Source: Spirochaetales bacterium
GTDB taxonomy: Bacteria > Spirochaetota > Spirochaetia > SZUA-6 > DRHE01
Direction of reading: 5' to 3'
Length of the DNA: 8,774 nt
NCBI GenBank assembly: GCA_016930895.1
Contig: JAFGFV010000537.1
Coordinates: forward strand, 1-8,774
A program made the position numbers and the translations under genes. The notes under the pieces were generated by a model. It ran no database searches. It was not told the origin of the DNA and worked only from the letters and a program-made list of their open reading frames with translations. Positions 1 through 6,830 of the stretch are shown in pieces (within the stretch, counting starts at the first letter, position 1; each line of letters opens with the position of its first letter).

Positions 1-1
1 A

Positions 2-112
2 GAGCGAAAGAGCTCGATCCCGATCCACAGCATACGGCCTCACCAGCTCATCGAGATCGAAGAGCTCGAGGAAGCGATCGGAGAGATTCAGCGCAGGTTG
101 GCTCGGACGTAG
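2..112 (+). CDS. C-terminal fragment of an unidentified protein (partial at window edge)
   Basis: An open frame runs in from the left edge and stops at TAG 110-112, giving 36 residues. I do not recognise the family. The visible tail contains IEIEELEEAIGEIQRRLA, which is rich in Glu, Ile, Leu and Arg with hydrophobic residues at helical spacing, so it looks like the end of an amphipathic or coiled-coil helix. That is more protein-like than the Arg/Pro/Gly-rich readings of the same bases in other frames. The ORF would be convergent with phoR, with 51 bp between the two stop codons. The fragment is too short to name, and chance openness cannot be excluded. Confidence 0.45.
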   Translation, partial: ERKSSIPIHSIRPHQLIEIEELEEAIGEIQRRLART

Positions 113-125
113 CGTCGGCGGCGAT

Positions 126-143
126 CCGGGGCGCGAACTCCGG
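126..143. terminator. Weak hairpin between convergent stops
   Basis: CCGGGG (126-131) can pair with CTCCGG (138-143), including one G-U pair, around a 6-nt loop, in the 51-bp gap between the left-edge ORF and the end of phoR. There is no T-tract on either side. It could help end transcription or be chance in GC-rich DNA. Confidence 0.2.
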
Positions 144-163
144 GTACACGCAGAGCGAGTGTC

Positions 164-1966
164 TCACGGGGCGGCAGTGCCCACCGGCAGGATGATCGAG
201 AAGGTGCTGCCCGTGCCCGGGGTGCTCTCCACGGCCACCCGGCCCCGGTGGGCCGCGGCGATGTGCTTGACGATGGCCAGCCCCAGGCCGGTCCCGCCCA
301 GGGAGCGACTGCGGGCCTTGTCGACCCGGTAGAAGCGCTCGAACAGGCGTGGCAGGTGCTCCGGGGCGATTCCCGGGCCCCGGTCCCGCACCTGCAACAT
401 GATCTCGCCGTCGGTGAGCCCGCAGGCCACTTCGACCTTCCCTCCCCGCCGGGAGAACTTGACCGCGTTGTCGATCAGGTTGACCAGGGCCTGCTTCAGG
501 AGCAGGGGGTTGAGCTCCGCTTCCAGGTCCTCGGCGCACTGGACGTCCACGGCTACTCCCGCCTTCTCGGCGGCTTCGGCGCACGCTTCGGCGGCCTGCC
601 GGAGGATCGGCCGCAGGGCGCCCCGGGCGAACAGGATCTCCCGGCGCTCCCCCTCGTGCTCGATCCGCGCCAGGCTCAGCAGGTCCTCCACCAGCGACTC
701 CAGGCGCCGGCTCTCACGGGAGATCATGCCCAGAAAGCGCAGGCCCTCCTCTCGGTCTTCCAGGCCCTCGTCCAAGAGCGTCTCGGCGAAGCCCTTGATG
801 GTCGTGATCGGGGTGCGCAGCTCGTGGGAGACGTTGGCGACGAAATCGCTGCGGATGCGCTCCAGGCGGCGCAGGTGGGTGACGTCGTTCAGCACCACCA
901 GGTAGCCCAGGATCTCCTCGTCGGGTCCCCGGAGCACCGCGCCCTGGGCCTGGATGGAGCGGGGCTCGTCCAGGTACAGGACTATGGATTCGTCCGCCGG
1001 CAAGGACGGCTCGCCGGCCATGGTCCGTTCGATGAAGGACAGGAGCGCCGGTACCCGTACCACCTCTTCGACCCGAGAGCCCCGGGCGTCCTCCAGGCGG
1101 ACCTTGAGCATCCGCGCCGCCGCTTCGTTGAGATCGATCACACGCTTGTCCGGATCGATGGCCAGAACGCCTTCGCTCATGCTGCGCAGGATAGCCTGCT
1201 CCTGGCTCTGCTGCCGGGTCACGGTATGGGCCTGCTCGTCCAGGAGATCGTCAAGGTGATTCAGAGCTTCGGCGATGGCGTTGGTTTCGGCGAACCGCGG
1301 CAGGCGAAGCCGTTCCTCCAGGCTCCTCGCCAGGATTCTCTCGGTACCCTCCTGCAGCTCTCCAACCGGGCGGGCGATCCGCCTCGACAGCAGCGCCACC
1401 AGGGCCGCGCTGGCCAGAAGCGCCGCCAGCCCCACCCACAGGCTGGCTGCCCGCCAGTCCCGCAGGGCGTCCTCGACCGACAGGCGGGGCAGCGACACCC
1501 GCAGGACCCCGGCGATCGCTCCGCCCTGCCTCACCGGCAGGGCCACGTACAGCATTTCGCGGCCCAGGGTGGCGCTGTGGCGGACCTGCACCCCGACCTC
1601 GCCGCGCAGGGCTTCCAGGATCTCGGCCCGCGTGCCGTGATCCTCCATCCCTGACGGGTCGCGCTCGGAGTCCCCGATCACGGTGCCGTCCGGAAGGATC
1701 AGGGTGACCCGAAACCCGCCGCGTCGGCCCAGCTCGACGCAGACGGCGTCGGCCTGCCGCATCTGCACCGCGGGCGAAAGCTGGAGCAGGGGGGCGACCT
1801 GCGGCTCGATCAGGCGGGCCCGCTGCTCCAGGTCTTCGGTTCTAAGGCGGTACAGGTAGGGCCGGAAGGAAAGCAGTGCGTATAGGAGCGCGGCCGCCAG
1901 GGTCACGGCGAACACCGCGAAGAAGCTCACGTACACGGCGGTGACCAACCTGCGCGATCGCGTCAT
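164..1966 (-). CDS. phoR: PhoR-type phosphate-regulon sensor histidine kinase
   Basis: A membrane histidine kinase of 600 residues that should phosphorylate the adjacent PhoB. Visible order: TM helix about 8-33; extracytoplasmic sensor region about 35-173; TM helix about 175-194; HAMP linker about 195-250; PAS domain about 255-365; HisKA with phospho-acceptor His381 in SHELRTPITTIKG; HATPase_c with N-box NLIDNAVKF (496-504), G1 DRGPGI (527-532) and G2 GGTGLGLA (557-564). All catalytic boxes are intact. The large extracytoplasmic domain plus PAS matches the long PhoR form, rather than E. coli PhoR, which lacks such a domain. The ATG overlaps the phoB stop by 4 bp (ATGA, 1963-1966), so translation is probably coupled. 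The PhoR assignment rests on the kinase architecture together with phoU and phoB next door; the signal sensed by the extracytoplasmic domain is unknown. Confidence 0.93.
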   Translation of the reverse strand: MTRSRRLVTAVYVSFFAVFAVTLAAALLYALLSFRPYLYRLRTEDLEQRARLIEPQVAPLLQLSPAVQMRQADAVCVELGRRGGFRVTLILPDGTVIGDSERDPSGMEDHGTRAEILEALRGEVGVQVRHSATLGREMLYVALPVRQGGAIAGVLRVSLPRLSVEDALRDWRAASLWVGLAALLASAALVALLSRRIARPVGELQEGTERILARSLEERLRLPRFAETNAIAEALNHLDDLLDEQAHTVTRQQSQEQAILRSMSEGVLAIDPDKRVIDLNEAAARMLKVRLEDARGSRVEEVVRVPALLSFIERTMAGEPSLPADESIVLYLDEPRSIQAQGAVLRGPDEEILGYLVVLNDVTHLRRLERIRSDFVANVSHELRTPITTIKGFAETLLDEGLEDREEGLRFLGMISRESRRLESLVEDLLSLARIEHEGERREILFARGALRPILRQAAEACAEAAEKAGVAVDVQCAEDLEAELNPLLLKQALVNLIDNAVKFSRRGGKVEVACGLTDGEIMLQVRDRGPGIAPEHLPRLFERFYRVDKARSRSLGGTGLGLAIVKHIAAAHRGRVAVESTPGTGSTFSIILPVGTAAP

Positions 1967-2733
1967 GGCCGCGCCTTCTTTCGGCGCGGCGCGACACCCG
2001 CGTCGCCGCGGGCCTCCCCGGGCCCCGCGGCCTGTCCGTCCTCACGCAGCCGGTACCCCACGCCCCGCACCGTCTCCACCAGCCGGCCGGACGCCCCCAG
2101 CTTTTTCCTCAAACCGAACACCGCCACGTCCACCGCCCGGTCGGTGACGTGGTAGTCGGCGCCCCGCACGGCCTCCACGATCTGGGCGCGGCTGAAGACT
2201 CTGCCGGGCTGGCGCAGGAGATGCCTCAGGATCCCGAACTCCGTCAGCGTGAGCTCCACGGGCCGGCCCGCTGTCTCCACCCGGTGTCTGACCGTGTCCA
2301 GGGTGAGCTGGCCGAAGTGGATCACTTCGCCCCCCGGTATTCGCCCTTCCTGCTTCCGGGCCCGGCGGCGCATGACCGCCTCGACCCGTGCCCGCAGCAC
2401 CCGGGGGCTGAAGGGCTTGACCACGTAGTCATCGGCCCCGCACTCCAGGCCCCGGACGATATCCGCCTCCTCTCCACGAGCGGTGACCATGATGATCGGG
2501 ACCTCCCGCGTGGCCTCGCCCTCCCGGAGCAGCCGGCAGATTTCCAGACCGTCAGCGCCCGGGAGCATGAGATCCAGGAGGATCAGGTCGGGGGGCTCGC
2601 GTCCGGCCTGGAGCAAGAGCTTCTCCCCCGAGGAGAGACAGGTGACCCGGAATCCCGCCCGGGCAAGGTTGTGGCGAATCAGCTCGGCGATGGGCTCGTC
2701 GTCCTCGACGACCAGGATGTGCTTCGCCGCCAT
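1963..2733 (-). CDS. phoB: PhoB-type response regulator (OmpR/PhoB winged-helix family)
   Basis: A DNA-binding response regulator of 256 residues. The receiver domain (about 4-120) has the acidic pair D11/D12, phospho-acceptor D54 in LLDLMLPG, T84 and K106. The winged-helix effector domain (about 134-229) ends in the typical ETVRGVGYRL. A basic tail of about 27 residues (230-256, ending RRKKARP) follows and is not part of the core fold. I chose ATG 2733 because MAAKHILVVEDD begins at the usual receiver N-terminus; an upstream in-frame ATG at 2793 would add 20 arginine-rich residues lying inside phoU. Only 5 bp separate the phoU stop from this ATG, and the nearest AAGGAG (2751-2756) is 17 nt away, so translation probably depends on coupling to phoU. 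When phosphorylated it should activate pst genes at Pho boxes. Confidence 0.93.
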   Translation of the reverse strand: MAAKHILVVEDDEPIAELIRHNLARAGFRVTCLSSGEKLLLQAGREPPDLILLDLMLPGADGLEICRLLREGEATREVPIIMVTARGEEADIVRGLECGADDYVVKPFSPRVLRARVEAVMRRRARKQEGRIPGGEVIHFGQLTLDTVRHRVETAGRPVELTLTEFGILRHLLRQPGRVFSRAQIVEAVRGADYHVTDRAVDVAVFGLRKKLGASGRLVETVRGVGYRLREDGQAAGPGEARGDAGVAPRRKKARP

Positions 2734-2738
2734 GACCG

Positions 2739-3398
2739 TCAGCCCAACCACTCCTTGCGGGCGCCGGTGCAGACGAAGATGACCTCGTCGCACACGTTGG
2801 TGGCGTGGTCGGCGAGGCGTTCGAGGTACTTGGATACGAACAGCACCGCCACCGCGGACTGGATGGTGTCGGGGCGCTCCTTCATGGACTCGAGGATTTC
2901 CTGGAACAGCTGCATGTAGGTGCGGTCCACCGCGTCGTCCCTGGCTTTGGCCTTGCGGGCCAGCTCGACGTCCTGCTTGACGTAGGCCTGGAGGCCCTCC
3001 CTCAGGATGGCGTTGGCGGTCTCGGCCATCTCCAGGACCTCGGGGCGCGATTTCTGCACGATGTCCCGGGAGACCACCGTGGCTACGGTGGCCAGGTGCT
3101 TGGCGTAGTCGCCGGTGCGCTCCAGGTCATTGGAGATCTTGAGGGCGGCGATGATGATCCGCAGGTCCAGGGCCACCGGCTGCTCGGTGGCGATCAGGGC
3201 GGCGCACTGGTTCTCGATCTGCCGCTCGATCTTGTCGATCTGGACGTCCCCCTCGATGACCTCTTGGGCCAGCTCCCGGTTGCGGGAGCAGAAGGCCTCG
3301 GCGGCCTTGCTGACCGCCTCCTCGATCATGCCTCCCATCCTGACGATGGATAGTTGCAACTCTTCCAGCCGTTGCTCGAAATGCTGTCGCGGGTTCAC
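2739..3398 (-). CDS. phoU: PhoU phosphate-signalling regulator
   Basis: A cytoplasmic all-helical protein of 219 residues, the normal length for PhoU. It links the Pst transporter to PhoR and keeps the Pho regulon off when phosphate is plentiful. Both PhoU repeats are present, each with its conserved metal-cluster helix: DLERTGDYAKH (91-101) in the first and YLERLADHATNV (191-202) in the second. The start is GTG (3396-3398, minus), supported by AAGGAG at 3405-3410 with a 6-nt spacer. It is the first gene of the phoU-phoB-phoR operon, and phoB begins 5 bp after its stop. PhoU usually lies directly after pstB; here no pstCAB is adjacent, and pstS lies about 4.7 kb away facing the other way. Confidence 0.95.
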   Translation of the reverse strand: MNPRQHFEQRLEELQLSIVRMGGMIEEAVSKAAEAFCSRNRELAQEVIEGDVQIDKIERQIENQCAALIATEQPVALDLRIIIAALKISNDLERTGDYAKHLATVATVVSRDIVQKSRPEVLEMAETANAILREGLQAYVKQDVELARKAKARDDAVDRTYMQLFQEILESMKERPDTIQSAVAVLFVSKYLERLADHATNVCDEVIFVCTGARKEWLG

Positions 3399-3448
3399 GT
3401 GGCGCTCCTTGCCGATCGACGCTATCGGGCGGCAATCCTTAGTTGCCC

Positions 3449-3478
3449 AGTCTACTAGAATCTGAAGCTCCTGTACAA
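3449..3478 (-). promoter_or_regulatory. Tentative phoU operon promoter
   Basis: On the minus strand, TTGTAC (3473-3478) and TAGACT (3449-3454) lie 18 bp apart, about 50 bp upstream of the phoU GTG. Both hexamers are poor matches to consensus (3/6 and 4/6). I found no clear Pho-box repeat here, so this is only the best candidate in the 245-bp phoU-tetR divergent region. The rest of that region (about 3485-3580) is GC-rich with no signal I can name. Confidence 0.2.
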
Positions 3479-3585
3479 CGGGCGTTGCGAAAGGGGAGGC
3501 CGCGCTTGCCCAACGGCGGCCGGCAGGGCGCGAGGGCCGACGGGGCGCACGCGGGAGGCACAGGCCCTATTCCGGCCCTCCGGGG

Positions 3586-3614
3586 TTGACATGGTCGGTG
3601 AACAACGTTATATT
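3586..3614 (+). promoter_or_regulatory. Sigma-70-type promoter of the tetR gene
   Basis: A perfect -35 TTGACA (3586-3591) is followed by a 17-bp spacer and -10 TATATT (3609-3614, 5/6). Transcription should start near 3621, leaving a leader of about 23 nt with GGAGG at 3634-3638. The -10 lies wholly inside the dyad operator at 3600-3624, so a bound repressor would block RNA polymerase. Confidence 0.82.
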
Positions 3615-3624
3615 AACAGTGTTC
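3600..3624. promoter_or_regulatory. Candidate TetR operator O1 (double dyad)
   Basis: Two dyads of form TAAC-N3-GTTA, each with one mismatched end base, lie at 14-bp period: GAAC-N3-GTTA (3600-3610) and TAAC-N3-GTTC (3614-3624). The whole 25 bp is itself a near-perfect inverted repeat. It covers the tetR -10 hexamer and is matched by a second element at 4373-4397. Two overlapping or adjacent dyads would suit binding of two TetR dimers. Assignment to this TetR is inferred from position and repetition. Confidence 0.7.
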
Positions 3625-3643
3625 TAAGGCAACGGAGGGGCGG

Positions 3644-4246
3644 ATGACACGGCACACCAACCTGGAGCTCCCGGAGAGGATCCTGGCCGCGGCCCAGCGA
3701 GTCGTGGTCGATTCCGGCCACGAATCGCTGAACATGAGGGCCCTAGCGCGCAGCGTCGGGGTATCGGCTACGGCGATCTATCACTACTTCGACGGCAAGG
3801 GGGATCTGCTCCTTCAGCTTAAGCTCAGGGCCGTTGAGCTGCTGAACGCCCGCATCCGGGCCATCGACCCGACCCTGGCCCCCATGGAGGCGCTGCACCG
3901 CCTGGGGCGCGAGTACGTCACCTTCGCGGAGCAGCATCCGAACCTGTACCGTCTGGTGTTCGAGACTCCGATCGGAGAGACGCCCCTGGGCACGAGCGAT
4001 CAGCCGGTTCTGTACTACACCTACTACCGGGCGCGGAGCCTTCTCGAGAGCCTGTCTGCTGAAGGACGGTACCACGTCGATCCCCGATACGGAGCGATGA
4101 TGGGGTGGACCATGCTCCACGGTTTCAGCTCGCTGCTTCTGTCCGGAAGCCTGCAGCTGGCCGAAGGCATGGACCAGGAGCAGCTCAGGGAGCTCTTTCT
4201 CCGGTTCTACAGCACCGGAGGGGTAGAGGGAGTCCCCGAGGACTGA
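3644..4246 (+). CDS. TetR-family transcriptional repressor
   Basis: A one-component DNA-binding regulator of 200 residues, typical of the family. The N-terminal helix-turn-helix spans about residues 10-57: LPERILAAAQRVV, then LNMRALARSVGVSATAIYHYFDGKGDLL, where the recognition helix and the YHYF signature are intact. The C-terminal ligand/dimer domain contains GWTMLHGFSSLLLSG (about 153-167), resembling the WHG-type TetR C-terminal domain. The start is ATG with GGAGG five bases upstream. It reads away from phoU and in the same direction as the flavoprotein gene, from which a terminator separates it. Paired operator elements on both promoters suggest it represses itself and the flavoprotein gene. 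The inducer cannot be told from sequence; an electrophile or redox-active compound is a guess based on the target. Confidence 0.92.
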   Translation: MTRHTNLELPERILAAAQRVVVDSGHESLNMRALARSVGVSATAIYHYFDGKGDLLLQLKLRAVELLNARIRAIDPTLAPMEALHRLGREYVTFAEQHPNLYRLVFETPIGETPLGTSDQPVLYYTYYRARSLLESLSAEGRYHVDPRYGAMMGWTMLHGFSSLLLSGSLQLAEGMDQEQLRELFLRFYSTGGVEGVPED

Positions 4247-4325
4247 TCCCGGCTGGGGCGGCGCGAGCTCTGGGGCGTGACAGCAGGAGGACGCCCGGCG
4301 GGAGCGGCAGCTGCGAGACTTTCTG

Positions 4326-4361
4326 AGGGGAGCCGGGCAGATCGGCATCCCCTTTCGTTTT
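4326..4361 (+). terminator. Rho-independent terminator after tetR
   Basis: AGGGGA (4326-4331) pairs with TCCCCT (4348-4353), and GCCG (4332-4335) pairs with CGGC (4343-4346). Together they form a stem of about 10 bp with one bulged A (4347) and a 7-nt loop, followed at once by the T-rich run TTTCGTTTT (4353-4361). It sits 80 bp after the tetR stop and directly before the next promoter, so tetR and the flavoprotein gene should be separate transcription units. Confidence 0.72.
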
Positions 4362-4387
4362 GCCTCGAGTGGTAACGTTGTTACAAT
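4360..4387 (+). promoter_or_regulatory. Promoter of the flavoprotein gene
   Basis: -35 TTGCCT (4360-4365, 4/6), a 16-bp spacer and -10 TACAAT (4382-4387, 5/6). Transcription would start near 4394, giving a leader of about 19 nt that carries GGAGG at 4403-4407. The -10 occupies positions 10-15 of the operator at 4373-4397, the same register as in the tetR promoter. The -35 is weaker than that of tetR. Confidence 0.62.
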
Positions 4388-4397
4388 AACCTTGTTA
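4373..4397. promoter_or_regulatory. Candidate TetR operator O2 (double dyad)
   Basis: Two exact TAAC-N3-GTTA dyads (4373-4383 and 4387-4397) lie at 14-bp period with a 3-bp gap, the same layout and 25-bp length as O1 at 3600-3624. Sixteen of 25 positions are identical between the two elements, including nearly all the dyad arms. The first dyad extends to a 13-bp inverted repeat, GTAAC-GTT-GTTAC (4372-4384). O2 has perfect half-sites where O1 has one mismatch per dyad, so O2 may bind more tightly. Confidence 0.75.
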
Positions 4398-4412
4398 GAA
4401 CCGGAGGGAATG

Positions 4413-5915
4413 ATGAAGATTGCAGTGCTGAACGGCAGTCCCAAAGGCCGGGAGAGCGTCACCATGCAGTACGTGGAGTACCTGGTGCGGCGCCATCCGG
4501 GCGTGCGCTTCGAGATCCACCACGTGGCTCACCGGATCAAGACCCTGGAACGCGACCCGAAGCGATTCGGAGAGGTAGTCGAGTCGGTGCGGAGCGCCGA
4601 CGGGGTGCTGTGGGCCTTCCCGCTGTACATCCTGCTCGTCTGCTCGCAGTACAAGCGCTTCATCGAGTTGGTCGAGGAGCGGAATGCGGCCGCCGCTTTC
4701 GCCGGGCGCTACGCCGCCACCCTGAGCACGTCGATCAACTTCTACGACTCCAGCGCCCACAGCTACATGCGAGCGGTCTGCGAGGATCTCGGGATGCCCT
4801 TTGCCGGCTTCTACTCCGCCAACATGCGCGACCTGATGAGGCCGGCGGAGCGGGCGCGCCTGGACGGATTCGCCGAAGAGCTGCTCCAGACGATCCGGCG
4901 GCGGGAGGCCATTCCCCGGCTGCACGGGCCCGTCGCGGCCGCAGCAGGAGAGCTGCGCCTGCCGCCTCCCGCGGGCCGGCAGTCCCTCGAGGGTCTGCGG
5001 ATAGTGGTCCTGACCGACGCCGGGCCGGAACAGCAGCGGCTGAAGGCGCTGGTGGAGCGCTTCGCCGGCGCGTTTTCCGAAGCCCCGCAGGTCGTGAATC
5101 TCCACGACCTGGACATCCGCGGCGGCTGCCTCGGGTGCCTACGCTGCGGAGCCGAGTTCCGGTGCCGCTACGCGGACGAGGACGGCTTCGTCCGTTTCTA
5201 CGATGAGACCCTGCGGAACGCCGACGTCCTGGTGCTGGCAGGCACCATCGTGGCCCGCCAGCTGTCCTGGAAGTGGCGGCAGTTCTTCGACCGCAGTTTC
5301 TTCAACACCCACACGCCCTCGCTCGTGGGCAGGCAGATTGCTTTCCTGGTATCCGGACCTCTGTCCCGGCTGCCGGAGCTCAGGCAGGTCTACGAGGCGT
5401 GGTTCGAGATCCAGCGATCGCACCTCGTGGAGTTTGTCTCCGACGAGGGGGATGGGCCGGTGGTGGCCGCACGCCTCGACTCCCTGGCCGCGCGGCTGGT
5501 GCGCCTGGCCCGCAGCGGCTACGTCCGCCCCCGGACCTTCCTGGGAATCGCCGGGATGAAGGTCTTTCGCGACGACATCTGGAGCGGGCTGCGCATCGTG
5601 TTCCGGGCCGATCACAGGGCGTACCGCCGGGAGGGATACTACGATTTTCCCCAGTCCCACCTTCTCCGTCGCCTCGTCGTGGCCCTTGCGTGGATCGTCA
5701 CTGGGCTTCCAGGGATCCGCTCACGTTTTTCCAAGAGGATCAAGAGCGCGATGGTGCGCCCATACGCTCGAGTCCTCCAGGGCGTGGAGCCCGCCGCGGA
5801 AGAAACAGGGCCGGCGCGGGTGGATCGCGTTTCCAGCGGGGTGCAGGCCGGAGAGGACACCGTGCCGCCGCCCGGCGCAGGCTACTCAGGGGCGGCGGCG
5901 CGGAACAGGGTGTAG
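4413..5915 (+). CDS. Two-domain flavodoxin-like NAD(P)H oxidoreductase with a four-Cys cluster
   Basis: A predicted cytoplasmic flavoprotein of 500 residues with two flavodoxin-like domains. Domain 1 (about 1-165) opens with the FMN-loop sequence MKIAVLNGSPKG and has WAFPLYILLVCSQYKRFIEL (67-86), which matches the second flavin-contact region. Domain 2 (about 194-345) starts GLRIVVLTDAG, a degenerate loop, but carries CLGCLRCGAEFRC (Cys239, 242, 245, 251; CX2CX2CX5C), the compact spacing of iron-sulfur flavoproteins. A conserved-looking segment FLGIAGMKVFRDDIW (376-390) follows, then a hydrophobic stretch (419-434). This resembles, from memory, a clostridial family of NAD(P)H-dependent oxidoreductases often found beside TetR genes. 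ATG 4413 is chosen over ATG 4410 because GGAGG is then 5 nt away; a TTG at 4392 lies inside the operator. The last 45 or so residues are Pro/Ala/Gly-rich, unlike the rest, and overlap the convergent methyltransferase. Substrate unknown. Confidence 0.85.
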   Translation: MKIAVLNGSPKGRESVTMQYVEYLVRRHPGVRFEIHHVAHRIKTLERDPKRFGEVVESVRSADGVLWAFPLYILLVCSQYKRFIELVEERNAAAAFAGRYAATLSTSINFYDSSAHSYMRAVCEDLGMPFAGFYSANMRDLMRPAERARLDGFAEELLQTIRRREAIPRLHGPVAAAAGELRLPPPAGRQSLEGLRIVVLTDAGPEQQRLKALVERFAGAFSEAPQVVNLHDLDIRGGCLGCLRCGAEFRCRYADEDGFVRFYDETLRNADVLVLAGTIVARQLSWKWRQFFDRSFFNTHTPSLVGRQIAFLVSGPLSRLPELRQVYEAWFEIQRSHLVEFVSDEGDGPVVAARLDSLAARLVRLARSGYVRPRTFLGIAGMKVFRDDIWSGLRIVFRADHRAYRREGYYDFPQSHLLRRLVVALAWIVTGLPGIRSRFSKRIKSAMVRPYARVLQGVEPAAEETGPARVDRVSSGVQAGEDTVPPPGAGYSGAAARNRV

Positions 5916-6703
5916 GTGTAGAATCCGTAGTAGTCCGGTTGATCCACAATGCAGTCTGCCGAACCCGGATCGGTGATGCGCCGGTACACGCGCCGATCCG
6001 CCCGGCAGAGCTCCTTCTCTGCGTCCAGCCAGCGCATCTCGATCAGGGCAAGCAGGGCCCTGCGGAGCTTTTCGTCGAGAGGGGCGGAGATGTCCTGGGT
6101 GAAGGAGCGCGCGGACACCTCGATGAAGCCGGCCCTCTTCAGCCAGCCGGGAAGGCGAAGGAAGTGACGCTCGGGAGGGTCGTGCTGCGAGAAGGGGGCG
6201 ATGCCGGGGGTGGTGGCATTGAGGGTCGCTTCCAGGCGAGGGTAGCCCGGCAGCAACTGCTGTCCCGACCAGATCAGGACCAGGAGCAGGCCGCCGGGCT
6301 TCAGAATCCGCCGGAATTCCGCGAGGAGCTCCAGCGGACGATTCATGGAATAGCAGGCGCAGCTGGAGCTCCAGATCCAATCGAGCTCCCGGTCGGCGAA
6401 GGGCGGAGCGAAGACGTCCCCCTGGAGCAAACCCACCCGCCCCCCGAGGCCCCACTCGGCGGCGTTCCTGCGGGCTTCCTCCAGGAACTCGGGCTGGATG
6501 TCCAGGCCGGTGATGCGCCCCGCCTCGCCCACAGCCTCGGCGAGGGCCGGCAGCTGCAGCCCGACCCCGCAGCCGGCGTCGAGTCCCCTGCTCCCGCGGG
6601 GCAGGCCGATCGCCGCCACCACCCGGCGGATCAGCGGCTCCTGCAGGGGATCGCTGAGGTACAGCTGCTCCATGTAGGCGGCGGGGTCGGGCTCGGGCAT
6701 CAT
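5882..6703 (-). CDS. Class I SAM-dependent methyltransferase (UbiE/MenG-like fold)
   Basis: A soluble protein of 273 residues. Motif I GLDAGCGVG (40-48) binds SAM; D68 in TGLDIQ is the acidic residue that would hold the ribose; GDVFAPPF (95-102) and DWIWSSS (108-114) match the following Rossmann motifs; LKPGGLLLVL (134-143) is the usual strand after motif IV. The C-terminal part has many aromatic residues (YYGFYTYTLF, 258-267) and probably forms the substrate lid. I chose ATG 6703 because AGGAG (plus-strand 6710-6714) lies 6 nt upstream; ATG 6700 is the alternative. The gene is convergent with the flavoprotein gene, overlapping it by 34 bp, and divergent from the nucleotidyltransferase. The methyl acceptor cannot be told; small-molecule methylation is more likely than DNA or rRNA, since no target-recognition domain is seen. 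Confidence 0.85.
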   Translation of the reverse strand: MMPEPDPAAYMEQLYLSDPLQEPLIRRVVAAIGLPRGSRGLDAGCGVGLQLPALAEAVGEAGRITGLDIQPEFLEEARRNAAEWGLGGRVGLLQGDVFAPPFADRELDWIWSSSCACYSMNRPLELLAEFRRILKPGGLLLVLIWSGQQLLPGYPRLEATLNATTPGIAPFSQHDPPERHFLRLPGWLKRAGFIEVSARSFTQDISAPLDEKLRRALLALIEMRWLDAEKELCRADRRVYRRITDPGSADCIVDQPDYYGFYTYTLFRAAAPE

Positions 6704-6721
6704 GCTTCACTCCTGCGGTCA

Positions 6722-6750
6722 ATTGTGCCACGATCCGAGCCCAAGTTGAA
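6722..6750 (-). promoter_or_regulatory. Tentative methyltransferase promoter
   Basis: On the minus strand, TTCAAC (6745-6750) and CACAAT (6722-6727) are 17 bp apart, just upstream of the methyltransferase ribosome site. The matches are weak (3/6 and 4/6). It would face away from the strong promoter of the nucleotidyltransferase in the 127-bp divergent gap. Confidence 0.25.
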
Positions 6751-6795
6751 GCTCAGCGCCCCCGGGTGGCGGCGTTGGCCTCGCGGCCTCCGTCG

Positions 6796-6824
6796 TTGAC
6801 AGTATCGGCCGTGGATCATAGAAT
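6796..6824 (+). promoter_or_regulatory. Consensus promoter placed for a leaderless transcript
   Basis: A perfect -35 TTGACA (6796-6801), a 17-bp spacer and -10 TAGAAT (6819-6824, 5/6). Counting seven bases past the -10 puts +1 at 6831, the A of the nucleotidyltransferase ATG. No Shine-Dalgarno sequence lies between, so the mRNA may lack a leader. Confidence 0.75.
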
Positions 6825-6830
6825 TCCTCG

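Noticed and set aside
248..1654. Long plus-strand ORF opposite phoR
   Set aside because: It is antisense to a clear full-length histidine kinase and has a repetitive Gln/Arg/Gly/Leu-rich composition without any domain; long antisense frames are expected in GC-rich coding DNA.
2734..2793. Upstream in-frame ATG extending PhoB by 20 residues
   Set aside because: The extension is an Arg-rich reading of phoU codons with no receiver-domain homology; the receiver begins properly at ATG 2733.
3485..3580. GC-rich stretch upstream of the tetR promoter as a small RNA or gene
   Set aside because: No promoter-terminator pair, no convincing ORF and only very short possible stems (GGCC repeats), which are expected by chance at this base composition.
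4392..4412. Upstream TTG start for the flavoprotein
   Set aside because: The TTG is inside the operator and at the predicted transcription start; MKIAVLNGSPKG from ATG 4413 is the normal beginning of the fold and has a well-spaced GGAGG.
5273..6799. 508-codon plus-strand ORF crossing the flavoprotein and methyltransferase genes
   Set aside because: It is out of frame with the flavoprotein gene and antisense to the methyltransferase, both of which show intact motifs; its own translation is Arg/Pro/Gly-rich with no recognisable fold.
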